This document shows, piece after piece, positions 43,501 to 51,130 of a stretch of 64,000 nt of DNA. Made by a program: the position numbers and the translations under genes. Source of the DNA: Qipengyuania pelagi (GTDB lineage Bacteria; Pseudomonadota; Alphaproteobacteria; Sphingomonadales; Sphingomonadaceae); NCBI RefSeq assembly GCF_009827295.1, contig NZ_WTYD01000002.1:511238-575237 (forward strand), read 5' to 3'. How positions within the stretch are numbered: the first letter of the stretch is position 1; every line of letters starts with the position of its first letter. The notes under the pieces are model-generated. The model was not told the DNA's origin, made no database searches, and was given only the letters and a program-made list of their open reading frames with translations.

Positions 43501-43774
43501 TTCGACCGGATACGGGCTGACGATGGGCCTTCACAGCCGCCTCGAAGCGACGCGCGAATTCGTCGAGGCGCGGGCGCGGGTCGGCAATTTCTACGTCAAC
43601 CGCAACCAGATCGGCGCGGTCGTGGAAAGCCAGCCCTTCGGTGGCGAGGGCATGTCGGGGAGCGGCCCCAAGGCGGGTGGCCCGCATTACGTCGCGCGCT
43701 TCGCGACCGAACGCGTGGTCTGCATCGACACCACGGCGGCGGGTGGCAACGCGACGCTGCTCGCATCTCTCTGA
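40586..43774 (+). CDS. putA: Bifunctional proline dehydrogenase / P5C dehydrogenase
   Basis: Oxidises proline to glutamate in two steps within one 1062-aa chain. The N-terminal half carries the FAD proline-dehydrogenase barrel (SVKLSALYPKYDF, FTIDAEEAERLDLSLD, RLVKGAYWDTEVK, YPAFATHNAYTVA, FQRLHGMGEDIY). The C-terminal half is an aldehyde dehydrogenase (SPWNFPLAIFIGPAAAALAAGNTVVAKPAP, FTGSTATAQAI, catalytic Cys in SAGQRCSALRTLY). There is no N-terminal ribbon-helix-helix, so this is the non-repressor form of PutA. The start is ATG 40586; ATG 40607 is an alternative. It is probably transcribed alone. Confidence 0.95.
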   Translation: MNAHSQPMSASPAASTRAIAADPLDRTTLRQAYRMEEEACIAERLDQARAVSQAHAKSAKLAVRLVEGARKRKASGIDAFLQQFGLATEEGIALMCLAEALLRVPDAQTADALIRDKIGDIDWREHLGESSSTFVNAATFSLMLTGEVLERPLESQKGMRRTLKATVNRLGEPVIRKATLQAMRILGGQFVFGRTIDEALKRAQPERARGLTHSFDMLGEAAMTFADAERYRVSYEQAIDRLSRETGAGLTASPGISVKLSALYPKYDFMHADAAVAALVPIVHALASRARDADMHFTIDAEEAERLDLSLDVFEALVADDSLFANGTAGGWTGFGLAIQAYQKRGVPLCDWTAKLARRHGRKLFVRLVKGAYWDTEVKLSQVGGYKDFPVFTRKIATDVSYLACAERLLAAGDLVYPAFATHNAYTVASIVSLAEREQRMGKFEFQRLHGMGEDIYGALAQEEGNARTPVRIYAPVGTHKDLLAYLVRRLLENGANSSFVNRMADVDVPAEDLATDPVAELAALAPRRNPDIPLPKDIFPNRRNSAGIDLADPLVREPLLERLEALDEKHWHAQPTFMSDEEGEIAPIDKPHDLNDEVGTRRDALPHEVEDAITRAREIQPRWNAFGGERRALLLEEAADLFEAHTDEFLSLCQREAGKTLPDAVLELREAVDFLRYYAVEARRQFAEPIMLPGPTGEENRLTMAGRGVFATISPWNFPLAIFIGPAAAALAAGNTVVAKPAPQTPLIAAFAVRLCHEAGIPPEVFQLLPGAGEVGEMITSDPRLAGVAFTGSTATAQAINRGLAAREGPIATLIAETGGQNAMIIDSTALPEQVTRDVVASAFQSAGQRCSALRTLYIQEDVADEMLTMIRGAFEALTIGDPQDLATDVGPVIDPDAKAALERHVARRKKNGRQVWRRKLNKGLAAGCFVAPTIIEMDSILDLKRENFGPILHVVRFRADQLGQVVEDINSTGYGLTMGLHSRLEATREFVEARARVGNFYVNRNQIGAVVESQPFGGEGMSGSGPKAGGPHYVARFATERVVCIDTTAAGGNATLLASL

Positions 43775-43827
43775 GAAGCGGCGCTTTTCATGGACGGTTC
43801 AACAAGGAACGGGTTAGGACGCGCATC

Positions 43828-44355
43828 ATGCGTATCCTGACCCAATTCGTTCTTGCTCTCACCGCCCTGTTCTGGGCCGCCGCCGCGCAGGCCGAGGTGC
43901 GGGTGACCTTCCACAGTTTCGACGGATCGGTGCTGTTCGGGCGCTATCCCCACACCTTCATTTCGATGGAGGGCACGCTGGAGGATGGGACGCCGGTGAA
44001 GGAGAATTACGGTTTCTCGGCCAAGAGCGCCGGCCCTGCCGTGCTCGCCGGACCGGTCAAACACATCGTGATGACTGAGAAGGACAAATATGTCCGCTCG
44101 ACCAACCGCCATTTCACCGTGGCGGTGGACGATGCGAAATATCACGACATCCGGCGCGAGGTCTTCCGCTGGCGCGACGCGCCGGGGAAATATTACGATC
44201 TCGACACGCGCAATTGCATCCATTTCGTCGGGGCGATCGCCGAGATGGTCGGCGTGAAGGTGGACTATCCCGAAAAGATGCTGCGGCGTCCCAAGGCCTG
44301 GCTCAATCACGTGACCGCGATGAATCCCCAACTGGGTGCCGCCCAGATCGACTGA
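43828..44355 (+). CDS. Exported protein, possible papain-fold (Cys/His) hydrolase
   Basis: 175 aa with a Sec signal peptide (MRILTQFVLALTALFWAAAAQA). The mature protein has a small beta-rich domain (EVRVTFHSFDGSVLFGRYPHTFISME) and then DTRNCIHFVGAIAEMVG, where Asn-Cys at the start of a helix recalls papain/NlpC-like enzymes, with His in YPHTF or NRHF as partner. This is a weak structural guess, not a family match. ATG 43828 begins with the signal peptide. Upstream putA and downstream dcd give no functional hint. Confidence 0.55.
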   Translation: MRILTQFVLALTALFWAAAAQAEVRVTFHSFDGSVLFGRYPHTFISMEGTLEDGTPVKENYGFSAKSAGPAVLAGPVKHIVMTEKDKYVRSTNRHFTVAVDDAKYHDIRREVFRWRDAPGKYYDLDTRNCIHFVGAIAEMVGVKVDYPEKMLRRPKAWLNHVTAMNPQLGAAQID

Positions 44356-44410
44356 GGGAAACTGATGGCCAGCGCTTGCCCGCTGGCCCGCCATCGGCAA
44401 TCACGCCCCT

Positions 44411-44965
44411 ATGGCGATTCTCTCCGACAAATGGATCCGCGACAAGGCGCTGAACGAGGGCATGATCGAGCCCTTCGTGGAAGCGCAGCGGCGCGACGGC
44501 TGCATTTCCTACGGGCTCAGCTCGTTCGGTTACGACGCGCGGGTCGCGCCCGAATTCAAGATCTTCACCAATGTCGACAGCGCGGTGGTCGATCCCAAGG
44601 ATTTCGCCGCCAACAGCTTCGTCGACCGCGAGACCGATGTCTGCGTGATCCCGCCCAACAGCTTCGCGCTTGCCCGCACGGTCGAATATTTCCGCGTGCC
44701 GGAAGACGTGCTGGTGATCTGCCTCGGCAAGAGCACCTATGCGCGGTGCGGGATCATCGTGAACGTCACGCCGCTGGAGCCGGGCTGGGAAGGGCATGTG
44801 ACGCTCGAATTTTCGAACACCACGCCGCTGCCCGCGAAAATCTACGCCAATGAGGGCGCGTGCCAGTTCCTTTTCCTGCAAGGCAATGAACGGCCGGAGG
44901 TCACCTATAACGACCGGGCGGGCAAATATATGGGCCAGCGCGGGGTGACCTTGCCGAGACTGTAA
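44411..44965 (+). CDS. dcd: dCTP deaminase
   Basis: Deaminates dCTP to dUTP, supplying dUMP for thymidylate synthesis; 184 aa, the standard length. Seen: the N-terminal [26 protein letters not shown], and the catalytic block [36 protein letters not shown] including the conserved Arg and Glu, then the C-terminal QRGVTLPRL. It starts at ATG 44411. The intact triphosphate site and lack of a monofunctional dUTPase loop favour the monofunctional proteobacterial form. Confidence 0.93.
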   Translation: MAILSDKWIRDKALNEGMIEPFVEAQRRDGCISYGLSSFGYDARVAPEFKIFTNVDSAVVDPKDFAANSFVDRETDVCVIPPNSFALARTVEYFRVPEDVLVICLGKSTYARCGIIVNVTPLEPGWEGHVTLEFSNTTPLPAKIYANEGACQFLFLQGNERPEVTYNDRAGKYMGQRGVTLPRL

Positions 44966-45021
44966 GGTCGGGCTTTGACTCGAAAGCTCCCCGCGCGCAT
45001 TCAGGCGCGACAGGGAGAACG

Positions 45022-46209
45022 ATGATGAGCAAATCCGCACGCGAATTCGATATCGTGGTCTATGGGGCGACCGGTTACACGGGTCGCCTCGTCGCCGAAC
45101 ATTTCGTCTGCGAATATGGCAGCGCGGCCGATGCGCCGAAATGGGCGATGGCGGGCCGCGATCCGGGCAAGCTCGAGCGGGTGCGCGACGAGATCGGCGC
45201 GCCGTCCTCCACCCCGCTGATCGTCGCCGATGCCGATGACACCGCCTCGCTCGACGCGATGTGCGAGCGTACGCGCGTCGTCCTCTCCACGGTCGGCCCC
45301 TACCAGCTCTATGGCGATGCCCTCGTCGCGGCCTGCGTCAGGGCGGGCACCGATTATGCCGATCTGTGCGGCGAACCTGCATGGATGCACGAACAGATCG
45401 CGCTCCATCACGAGGCCGCGAAGCAGAGCGGTGCGCGCATCTGTTTTTCGAGCGGTTTCGATTCGATCCCCTTCGATCTCGGCGTGCTGATGCTCCAGAA
45501 GGAAGGCAGAGCGCAGAACGGAAGCCCCGCGCCGCGCGTAAAGGGGCGGGTCCGCGCGATGCAGGGGACGTTTTCGGGCGGGACCGCCGCCAGCCTCGGC
45601 GCGACGATGAAGGCGGCGGCGAAGAAGCCGTCCCTGATCAAGATTCTGAACGATCCCTTCGCCCTGACGCCCGGATTCGAAGGGCCGGACCAGCCCAACG
45701 GACTGATTCCCCATTACGAGGACGAGCTGGGCAAATGGGCCGCGCCCTTCATCATGGCGTCGATCAACACGAAGAACGTCCACCGCACCAATTACCTGCG
45801 CGGCCATCCCTATGGGAAGGACTTCCGGTATGACGAGATGATGCTGACCAGCCCCGGCGAGGCGGGCAAGGCCGCCGCCGACGCGGTGACCAAGATGCTC
45901 AAGAATCCCTTCGGCGCGAAACCGCCCAAGCCCGGCGAGGGGCCGAGCGCGGAGGAGCGCGAGAACGGCTTCTACGACCTCGTCTTCGTCGGCGAATGGC
46001 CCGACGGGAAGCGGATGCATTACGCGGTCAAGGGCCGCTACGATCCCGGTTACGGGTCGACCAGCCGGATGCTGGGCGAGACCGGGATGGCCTTGCTCGA
46101 ATGCGACGAGCCGGGCGGAGTCGGGACGCCGGGCAGCTTCCTCGGCGAAGCGCTGGTCGAGCGCCTGCGCGACCATGCGGCGCTCACTTTCCAGTTGGAG
46201 AAAGGCTGA
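45022..46209 (+). CDS. Saccharopine dehydrogenase-like NAD(P)-binding oxidoreductase
   Basis: 395-aa oxidoreductase with an N-terminal Rossmann fold (FDIVVYGATGYTGRLVAEHFV), the segment VVLSTVGPYQLYGDALVAACVRAGTDYADLCGE and a second domain ending FLGEALVERL. The same fold occurs in saccharopine reductases and in mycobacterial trans-acting enoyl reductases acting on lipid intermediates. Substrate unknown. ATG 45022 has GGGAGAA upstream; ATG 45025 is equivalent. It is followed after 45 bp by the DoxX gene on the same strand. Confidence 0.78.
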   Translation: MMSKSAREFDIVVYGATGYTGRLVAEHFVCEYGSAADAPKWAMAGRDPGKLERVRDEIGAPSSTPLIVADADDTASLDAMCERTRVVLSTVGPYQLYGDALVAACVRAGTDYADLCGEPAWMHEQIALHHEAAKQSGARICFSSGFDSIPFDLGVLMLQKEGRAQNGSPAPRVKGRVRAMQGTFSGGTAASLGATMKAAAKKPSLIKILNDPFALTPGFEGPDQPNGLIPHYEDELGKWAAPFIMASINTKNVHRTNYLRGHPYGKDFRYDEMMLTSPGEAGKAAADAVTKMLKNPFGAKPPKPGEGPSAEERENGFYDLVFVGEWPDGKRMHYAVKGRYDPGYGSTSRMLGETGMALLECDEPGGVGTPGSFLGEALVERLRDHAALTFQLEKG

Positions 46210-46254
46210 TCCCGATGGCATGACTGTTCCCCAGACCAAACGGGGAGAGATTTC

Positions 46255-46713
46255 ATGGCTACCATCGCGGCGATCGTCGGACGCATCTGTATCGCGCTGC
46301 TGTTCATTCTGGCCGGCCTCAACAAGGTGATGGATCCGGCCTCGACCGCCGAATACATCACGGCGCAGACCACCCTTCCCGGCAGTCTCGCCATGCCGAC
46401 CGGCGTGTTCGAGATCGTCGCAGGTCTGATTCTGGCGAGCGGTTTCATGACCCGGCTCGCCGCCGCGGTCCTGGCCGGTTTCACTGTGCTGACGATCCTG
46501 CTGTTCCATTTCCAGGTCACCGATCCCGCGCAGGCGCAGGCGGCGCTCAAGAACCTCGCCATCATCGGCGGGCTGCTGATGGTGTTCGCCTATGGGCAGG
46601 TGCGCGGCCGGATCGGCGCGGTGAGCGAGCGTGACAAACGGATGGAAGCGGAGCTGAAGGCGGCCCGTGCCGAAGGACGGGCCGAAGGCGCGGTCCAGCG
46701 CCCGACCGACTGA
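46255..46713 (+). CDS. DoxX family membrane protein
   Basis: 152-aa membrane protein with four predicted helices (about residues 3-22, 45-65, 68-92, 104-125). Features of DoxX/SURF4-type proteins: GRICIALLFILAGLNKVMDP at the start, then PTGVFEIVAGLILASGFMTRLAA and a hydrophobic pair. The family includes quinone-linked or redox-partner membrane proteins but function varies. The C-terminus is a charged Ala/Glu/Arg helix (SERDKRMEAELKAARAEGRAEG). It is convergent with the TonB receptor, separated by a strong hairpin. Confidence 0.8.
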   Translation: MATIAAIVGRICIALLFILAGLNKVMDPASTAEYITAQTTLPGSLAMPTGVFEIVAGLILASGFMTRLAAAVLAGFTVLTILLFHFQVTDPAQAQAALKNLAIIGGLLMVFAYGQVRGRIGAVSERDKRMEAELKAARAEGRAEGAVQRPTD

Positions 46714-46724
46714 ATGCAATAAGA

Positions 46725-46766
46725 ACCCGGCGCCGCCTCTCCCGGTTCGGGGAGGCGGCGCCGGGT
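46725..46766. terminator. Strong bidirectional hairpin terminator
   Basis: A 15-bp perfect inverted repeat (acccggcgccgcctc / gaggcggcgccgggt), with extra pairing toward the loop, lies between two convergent genes (DoxX and the TonB receptor). No pronounced T-run is present on either strand, so termination would rely on stem strength or Rho. Confidence 0.7.
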
Positions 46767-46785
46767 ATCGTGCGGCCTAGAGCGG

Positions 46786-48990
46786 TCAGAAGCTCGCGAG
46801 CAGGCTGACCTTGAAATTGCGGCCTGCCAGCGGCACGAAATCCTTGGTGAAGCTGGCATGGCGGCGCCCGGTGACGTCGAAGATATTGTCCGCCTTCACC
46901 ATCACCCGCACCAGATCGTTGCCGCGCAAGGGGCTGAAGGCCAGCGAGGCGTTGACGAAGGTGAAGGCGTCAGTGGTCGTCTCGAACGGAGCGATCTCGT
47001 CCTGTTCGCCGAAATACTGGACCTCGAACCGCCCGTCGATCCCGGCAAACCCGGCATCGAGCGCGGCAAGCGCGCTGAACGGCGGGATGCGCGGCAGCGG
47101 GGTGCCGTCGTCGAGCTTGGCCTCGATATACGATCCGCGCAGATCGGCGCCGAGCGTGAAGCGATCGGACTGGACCAGCGGCAGTTTCACCTCTCCCTCG
47201 ATCCCGAAATAATCGGCATCGGACTGGAGATACTGGAAGACGGGCAGATCGTCCTCTTCCGCGCCGGTGGCTTGCAGGAAGATGTAATCGTCGAACCAGT
47301 TTTTGAACACCGAGAGCGACACCGTCGCCGGGCCGACCTCGCCGCGCACGAAGCCTTCGAGGCCCCAGGCGCTTTCCTTGTTCAGATCGACATCGCCGAT
47401 CTCGAACGCCTGGGTGGCGATGTGGGGGCCGTTGGCGAACAATTCCTCGCCGCCCGGCGCGCGCTCGGCCCGCGATCCGGTGATGCCGATGCGCAGGCGG
47501 TCATCCCCACCCGGCTCGTAAATGAACGACAGCGCGCCCGAGAACAGGTCGAAATCGCGCTCGACGCCCAGCGGGACCGATTCGATATTCGCCATTTCGT
47601 AGCGCGCGGCGCCTTCGATCTGGAAGACGTCGAGATCGTATTCCTGGAGCGCGAAGATCGCGAACTGATCGGTGCGGTTGGGCGCGACGAAGGCCTCGTC
47701 CCCGATCGCTTCGAAATCGCGGTAGTAATACTGGACGCCCAGCGTGCCGCCGAGGCGACCGGTGTCGTTTTGAATCAGTTCGGCGCGCGCTTCGATACCG
47801 GAGACGTCGAACACGGTGCCGACCTCTTCGCCTTCGAATTCGGTATGGGTGTAGTCCGAATAGCCGACGCGGGTGCGTAGCATGGAAAAGAAGCCGTCAC
47901 CGAGCGCGAGTTCGCCGCGCATGTCGGCGCGGAATTGCTTGAGGCCGATCGAGACCTGCTCCTCGCCCTCTTCGCCGCCTTCTTCCTCGCCCCCTTCCTC
48001 GCCATGCGCGTGGCCCGTTCCCGGTCGGCCCGGAACGCCATAGGCGCTGTCGTAATATCCGGCGGAGAAGCCGAGATTGCTGTCCCCCGCGAACAGGGTG
48101 AGGCCGCCATTCACGGAATAGGTTTCGGTCGCGCTGTTGGGCAGGACGCCGCGCTGATCGGCGGCTTCCTGCAATTCGGCCGCCTCGTCGAGATTCCCTT
48201 CAGCGGTCTCCTCCGCGACATCGGCGAGGATGTCCGCACGCAGAGCGGGCGACAGGGTGTGGCCGGGCACTTCCATGTCATTGGTGTTGCGATACGACCC
48301 GTCGACATGGGCGACGAAATACTCGCCCAGCGGCAGATCGAGCGAGGCGGCCCCGCTTCTCAAGTCGTAGGCGGTGTCCGCTTCGGCCAGCACGTCGAGA
48401 TGGAAGGGTTCGTTGAGGCGGCGCGTGGGAATGCGCTTGTCGATGATGTTCACCGCACCGCCGATGGCCTGGCTCCCGTAAAGGAGGACCGCAGGGCCGC
48501 GCAGGATCTCGATGCGTTCGGCGGTCAGCGGCTCGACCGAGACGGCGTGGTCGGCTGACGTATTCGACACGTCGATCGCCCCGATCCCGTCGATGAGAAC
48601 CTTGACCCGCTCGCCTTCGAAGCCGCGCAGCACCGGGCGCGAGGCGCCGGGCGAGAAGCTCGTTGCCGAGACGCCCGGCTGCTTGGCCAGAATCTCGCCG
48701 ATCTGCCCGTTCATCTCGCGCTGCAATTCGCGCCCTTCGACCAGTGAGGTGCCGGCGAGGACGTCGAGCTGTTCGAGACCGGGAGCGGTCACGACGATCA
48801 GGCCGGAGCCATCGACGTTCCGGTTATGGAGATCGTCCTCGATCTGCGGGGACCGGGTCGAGTCGGCCGCGTCGGGATCGGGGGTATCCGGGGCCGACTG
48901 GGCAAGGCCCGGCACGGCAGCGAGGGAGAAGGCGAGAGCGACGAGCGAAGAAGCGACACGGCGCGGCGAGCTAGGCTTATGATACAACAT
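46786..48990 (-). CDS. TonB-dependent outer membrane receptor, ZnuD-like
   Basis: 734-aa outer membrane transporter with a signal peptide (LVALAFSLAAVPGLAQ), a TonB-box-like region, plug domain (LQREMNGQIGEILAKQPGV, LRGFEGERVKVLIDGIGAID, ERIEILRGPAVLLYGSQAIGG) and a 22-strand-type barrel ending in Phe (SLLASF). One extracellular loop near residues 325-345 is His/Glu-rich (GHAHGEEGGEEEGG), similar in type to the metal-binding loop of ZnuD zinc receptors. Zinc or another divalent metal is therefore the best guess, not proven. ATG 48990 is chosen because it opens onto the signal peptide. Confidence 0.82.
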   Translation of the reverse strand: MLYHKPSSPRRVASSLVALAFSLAAVPGLAQSAPDTPDPDAADSTRSPQIEDDLHNRNVDGSGLIVVTAPGLEQLDVLAGTSLVEGRELQREMNGQIGEILAKQPGVSATSFSPGASRPVLRGFEGERVKVLIDGIGAIDVSNTSADHAVSVEPLTAERIEILRGPAVLLYGSQAIGGAVNIIDKRIPTRRLNEPFHLDVLAEADTAYDLRSGAASLDLPLGEYFVAHVDGSYRNTNDMEVPGHTLSPALRADILADVAEETAEGNLDEAAELQEAADQRGVLPNSATETYSVNGGLTLFAGDSNLGFSAGYYDSAYGVPGRPGTGHAHGEEGGEEEGGEEGEEQVSIGLKQFRADMRGELALGDGFFSMLRTRVGYSDYTHTEFEGEEVGTVFDVSGIEARAELIQNDTGRLGGTLGVQYYYRDFEAIGDEAFVAPNRTDQFAIFALQEYDLDVFQIEGAARYEMANIESVPLGVERDFDLFSGALSFIYEPGGDDRLRIGITGSRAERAPGGEELFANGPHIATQAFEIGDVDLNKESAWGLEGFVRGEVGPATVSLSVFKNWFDDYIFLQATGAEEDDLPVFQYLQSDADYFGIEGEVKLPLVQSDRFTLGADLRGSYIEAKLDDGTPLPRIPPFSALAALDAGFAGIDGRFEVQYFGEQDEIAPFETTTDAFTFVNASLAFSPLRGNDLVRVMVKADNIFDVTGRRHASFTKDFVPLAGRNFKVSLLASF

Positions 48991-49173
48991 AACGCGGCCC
49001 TCTAACGATCCTTCCGCGCGGGGCAAGCGTTCTTTCGCCGGAATGTCTTTTGGCGCGGACGAACGACTTTGATAGGGCCTCGCGGATCGCGCCATCTGTG
49101 GCATGGCGGATTTTCAAAAAGGCTTTGCGATGCGGGGCAGCAGCGCCATAGATGCGGGCAAGGGAGAGACTGC

Positions 49174-50724
49174 GTGGCGGAAAACGTAACGGAAAACGAC
49201 GGGCGGTCGTCGGCCTTGCTGTGGGGTTTGCGGGCACTTGGGCCGGTGGCGGCGATCCTGGTCTGGCTCGCGCTCGGCGGATCGGAGGGTCTGCCCGCTG
49301 ATGCCCGTATCGTCGCGGCCGTGGCGACGCTGATGGCGATCTGGTGGATGACGGAAGCGATTCCGCTCGCCGCGACATCTCTCCTGCCCATCGTGCTGAT
49401 CCCCGCCCTGACGGCAATCGGCGTGGGAGAGGCGACCGCGCCTTATGCCAGTTCGATCGTCTTCCTGTTTCTTGGCGGGTTCCTGATCGCCATCGCGATG
49501 GAGAAATGGCAGTTGCACCGCCGTATCGCGCTGCTGACGCTCAAACGGGTCGGTGCGGAGCCAAGGCGCATCGTGCTCGGCATGATGCTGGCGACGGGTT
49601 TTCTGTCGATGTGGGTGTCGAACACGGCGACCACGCTGATGATGCTGCCGATTGGTCTTTCGCTCGTGGCCCTGCTGGTCGAGAAGAGCAGCCCGCACGA
49701 TTGCGCGCCGATCGAATGCCACAGCGAAATCGCCGCCCTGCCTGACGAGAATATCCGCCGTTTCGGCATCTGCCTCATGCTGGCCATTGCCTGGGCTGCC
49801 AGCATTGGCGGACTCGGCACGCTTCTCGGCAGCCCGCCCAACGCCATCGTTGCGGGCTATGCGGCGGACGAATTGGGCCGCGATATCGGATTTCTCGAAT
49901 GGATGAGGATCGGCACGCCCTTGGCGCTGGTCTTCATCCTGGTGGCATGGGTGATGATGACCCGGTTCCTCTATCGCTTTACTCTGGCGGAAATTCCCGG
50001 CGGGCGTGAGATGATCGCGGAAGAAGTGCGCAAGCTCGGCCCGATGGGGCAGGGTGAGAAGGCGGTCCTGTTCGTGTTCGCCGCCGCGGCGTTCCTGTGG
50101 ATCGTTCCGGGCATTCTCGCGGATATTCCCAGCATTGCCGCCGCCGTGCCCTGGATCGGCGAGCTGGACGATACCGCCATCGCCATCGGAGCGGGGATTG
50201 CCCTGTTCATCATTCCCGCGCGCGGGCGGACCGAAATGGTGCTCGATTGGCGCGACGCGGAGGACGGCCTGCCCTGGGGCGTGCTGCTCCTGTTCGGCGG
50301 CGGCCTCAGCCTCGCGAGCGCCGTGGCCGCGACCGGGCTCGACGGATGGGTCGGTACGCAGGTCGCTGGACTGGAGCCGCTGCCCGTCATTCTGCTCGTG
50401 GGTGCGGTGGTGGCTCTCACCATCTTCCTGACCGAGGTGACCAGCAACACCGCGACGGCCGCCACCTTCGTGCCCATCCTGGGCGGCGTGGCGGCGGGCA
50501 TCGGCATGGATCAGATGAGCCTGCTCATCCCCGTCGCTCTCGCGGCGACCTGCGCCTTCATGCTGCCGGTCGGAACGCCGCCCAACGCCATCGTGTTCGG
50601 CACCGGATCGGTCACGATCGCGCAGATGGCCAAAGGCGGCATCTGGCTGAATATCGTCGGCATCCTGCTGATTACGATGGTCTGCTATCTGCTCGGCGGA
50701 TGGGCGATGGGCCTTCTCTATTGA
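49174..50724 (+). CDS. SLC13 (DASS) family permease
   Basis: 516-aa polytopic transporter of the divalent anion:Na+ symporter family, likely for dicarboxylates, citrate or sulfate. Seen: the two Ser-Asn-Thr signatures (WVSNTATTLMMLPIG and EVTSNTATAATFVP), each followed by the Pro-Pro-Asn loops LGSPPNAIVAGYA and VGTPPNAIVFGTG, i.e. the two pseudo-symmetric substrate and Na+ sites. About eleven hydrophobic segments. GTG 49174 is chosen as start because AGGGAGAG lies just upstream; the longer frame begins in non-coding-like sequence. Substrate not determinable. Confidence 0.88.
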   Translation: MAENVTENDGRSSALLWGLRALGPVAAILVWLALGGSEGLPADARIVAAVATLMAIWWMTEAIPLAATSLLPIVLIPALTAIGVGEATAPYASSIVFLFLGGFLIAIAMEKWQLHRRIALLTLKRVGAEPRRIVLGMMLATGFLSMWVSNTATTLMMLPIGLSLVALLVEKSSPHDCAPIECHSEIAALPDENIRRFGICLMLAIAWAASIGGLGTLLGSPPNAIVAGYAADELGRDIGFLEWMRIGTPLALVFILVAWVMMTRFLYRFTLAEIPGGREMIAEEVRKLGPMGQGEKAVLFVFAAAAFLWIVPGILADIPSIAAAVPWIGELDDTAIAIGAGIALFIIPARGRTEMVLDWRDAEDGLPWGVLLLFGGGLSLASAVAATGLDGWVGTQVAGLEPLPVILLVGAVVALTIFLTEVTSNTATAATFVPILGGVAAGIGMDQMSLLIPVALAATCAFMLPVGTPPNAIVFGTGSVTIAQMAKGGIWLNIVGILLITMVCYLLGGWAMGLLY

Positions 50725-50791
50725 GGATTCTATCGAGAGCCCTGACGGGATGCGCGCGCCGATCGGCGCCGCCCCGTCGGGCGATCAGGTC

Positions 50792-50827
50792 CTGATCCGA
50801 TGATGCTGGCTGATCCGATGATGCTGG
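50792..50827 (+). repeat. Perfect 18-bp tandem duplication beside the tRNA fragment
   Basis: CTGATCCGATGATGCTGG occurs twice back to back, ending three bases before the encoded CCA end of the tRNA-Gly fragment. It lies on the chromosomal side of the island boundary, in the gap after the SLC13 gene. Confidence 0.9.
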
Positions 50828-50830
50828 AAA

Positions 50831-50875
50831 TGGAGCGGGCGAGGCGATTCGAACGCCCGACCCCAACCTTGGCAA
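50831..50875 (-). tRNA. 3' fragment of tRNA-Gly(GCC), island attachment site
   Basis: Minus-strand 45-nt tRNA remnant. In order it holds the 7-nt anticodon loop TTGCCAA (anticodon GCC), the 3' anticodon stem GGTTG, variable GGGTC, T stem/loop GGGCG-TTCGAAT-CGCCT, acceptor CGCCCGC, discriminator T and CCA. The 5' half is missing: beyond the loop the sequence does not pair. It is thus not a functional gene but the attachment copy left when an integrase recombined at the anticodon loop. The intact tRNA should be at the other end of the island, outside the window. Confidence 0.85.
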
Positions 50876-51006
50876 CTGCCTCTCGGCATTTTCGCTATCG
50901 TTTTCGTATTCAGTAAAATCTACGATATTCCAGGCAATATCAATTGCTTGTTTCTCACATCGAGTCCCCATTGGTACGCTGCGATTTCCGGCGGTTTCCC
51001 TCCTAC

Positions 51007-51054
51007 TGCTTCCCCCCTGCTTCCCCGGCCATGCTGCACCTGTGTGGGGAAGCA
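51007..51054. repeat. Three copies of TGCTTCCCC, possible integrase arm sites
   Basis: The 9-mer TGCTTCCCC occurs at 51007-51015 and 51018-51026, and in inverted form (GGGGAAGCA) at 51046-51054, between the att fragment and the integrase gene. Such short repeats beside an att core are typical of arm-type binding sites for tyrosine integrases. The remainder of the gap 50876-51130 is A/T-richer sequence without a gene. Confidence 0.5.
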
Positions 51055-51130
51055 AATATCAAGCGCGTGGGCCACCGGAGCGCAGGAGCAACTTCGAAAG
51101 GAATGACAACTCAAATCAAGGACAAATCGC

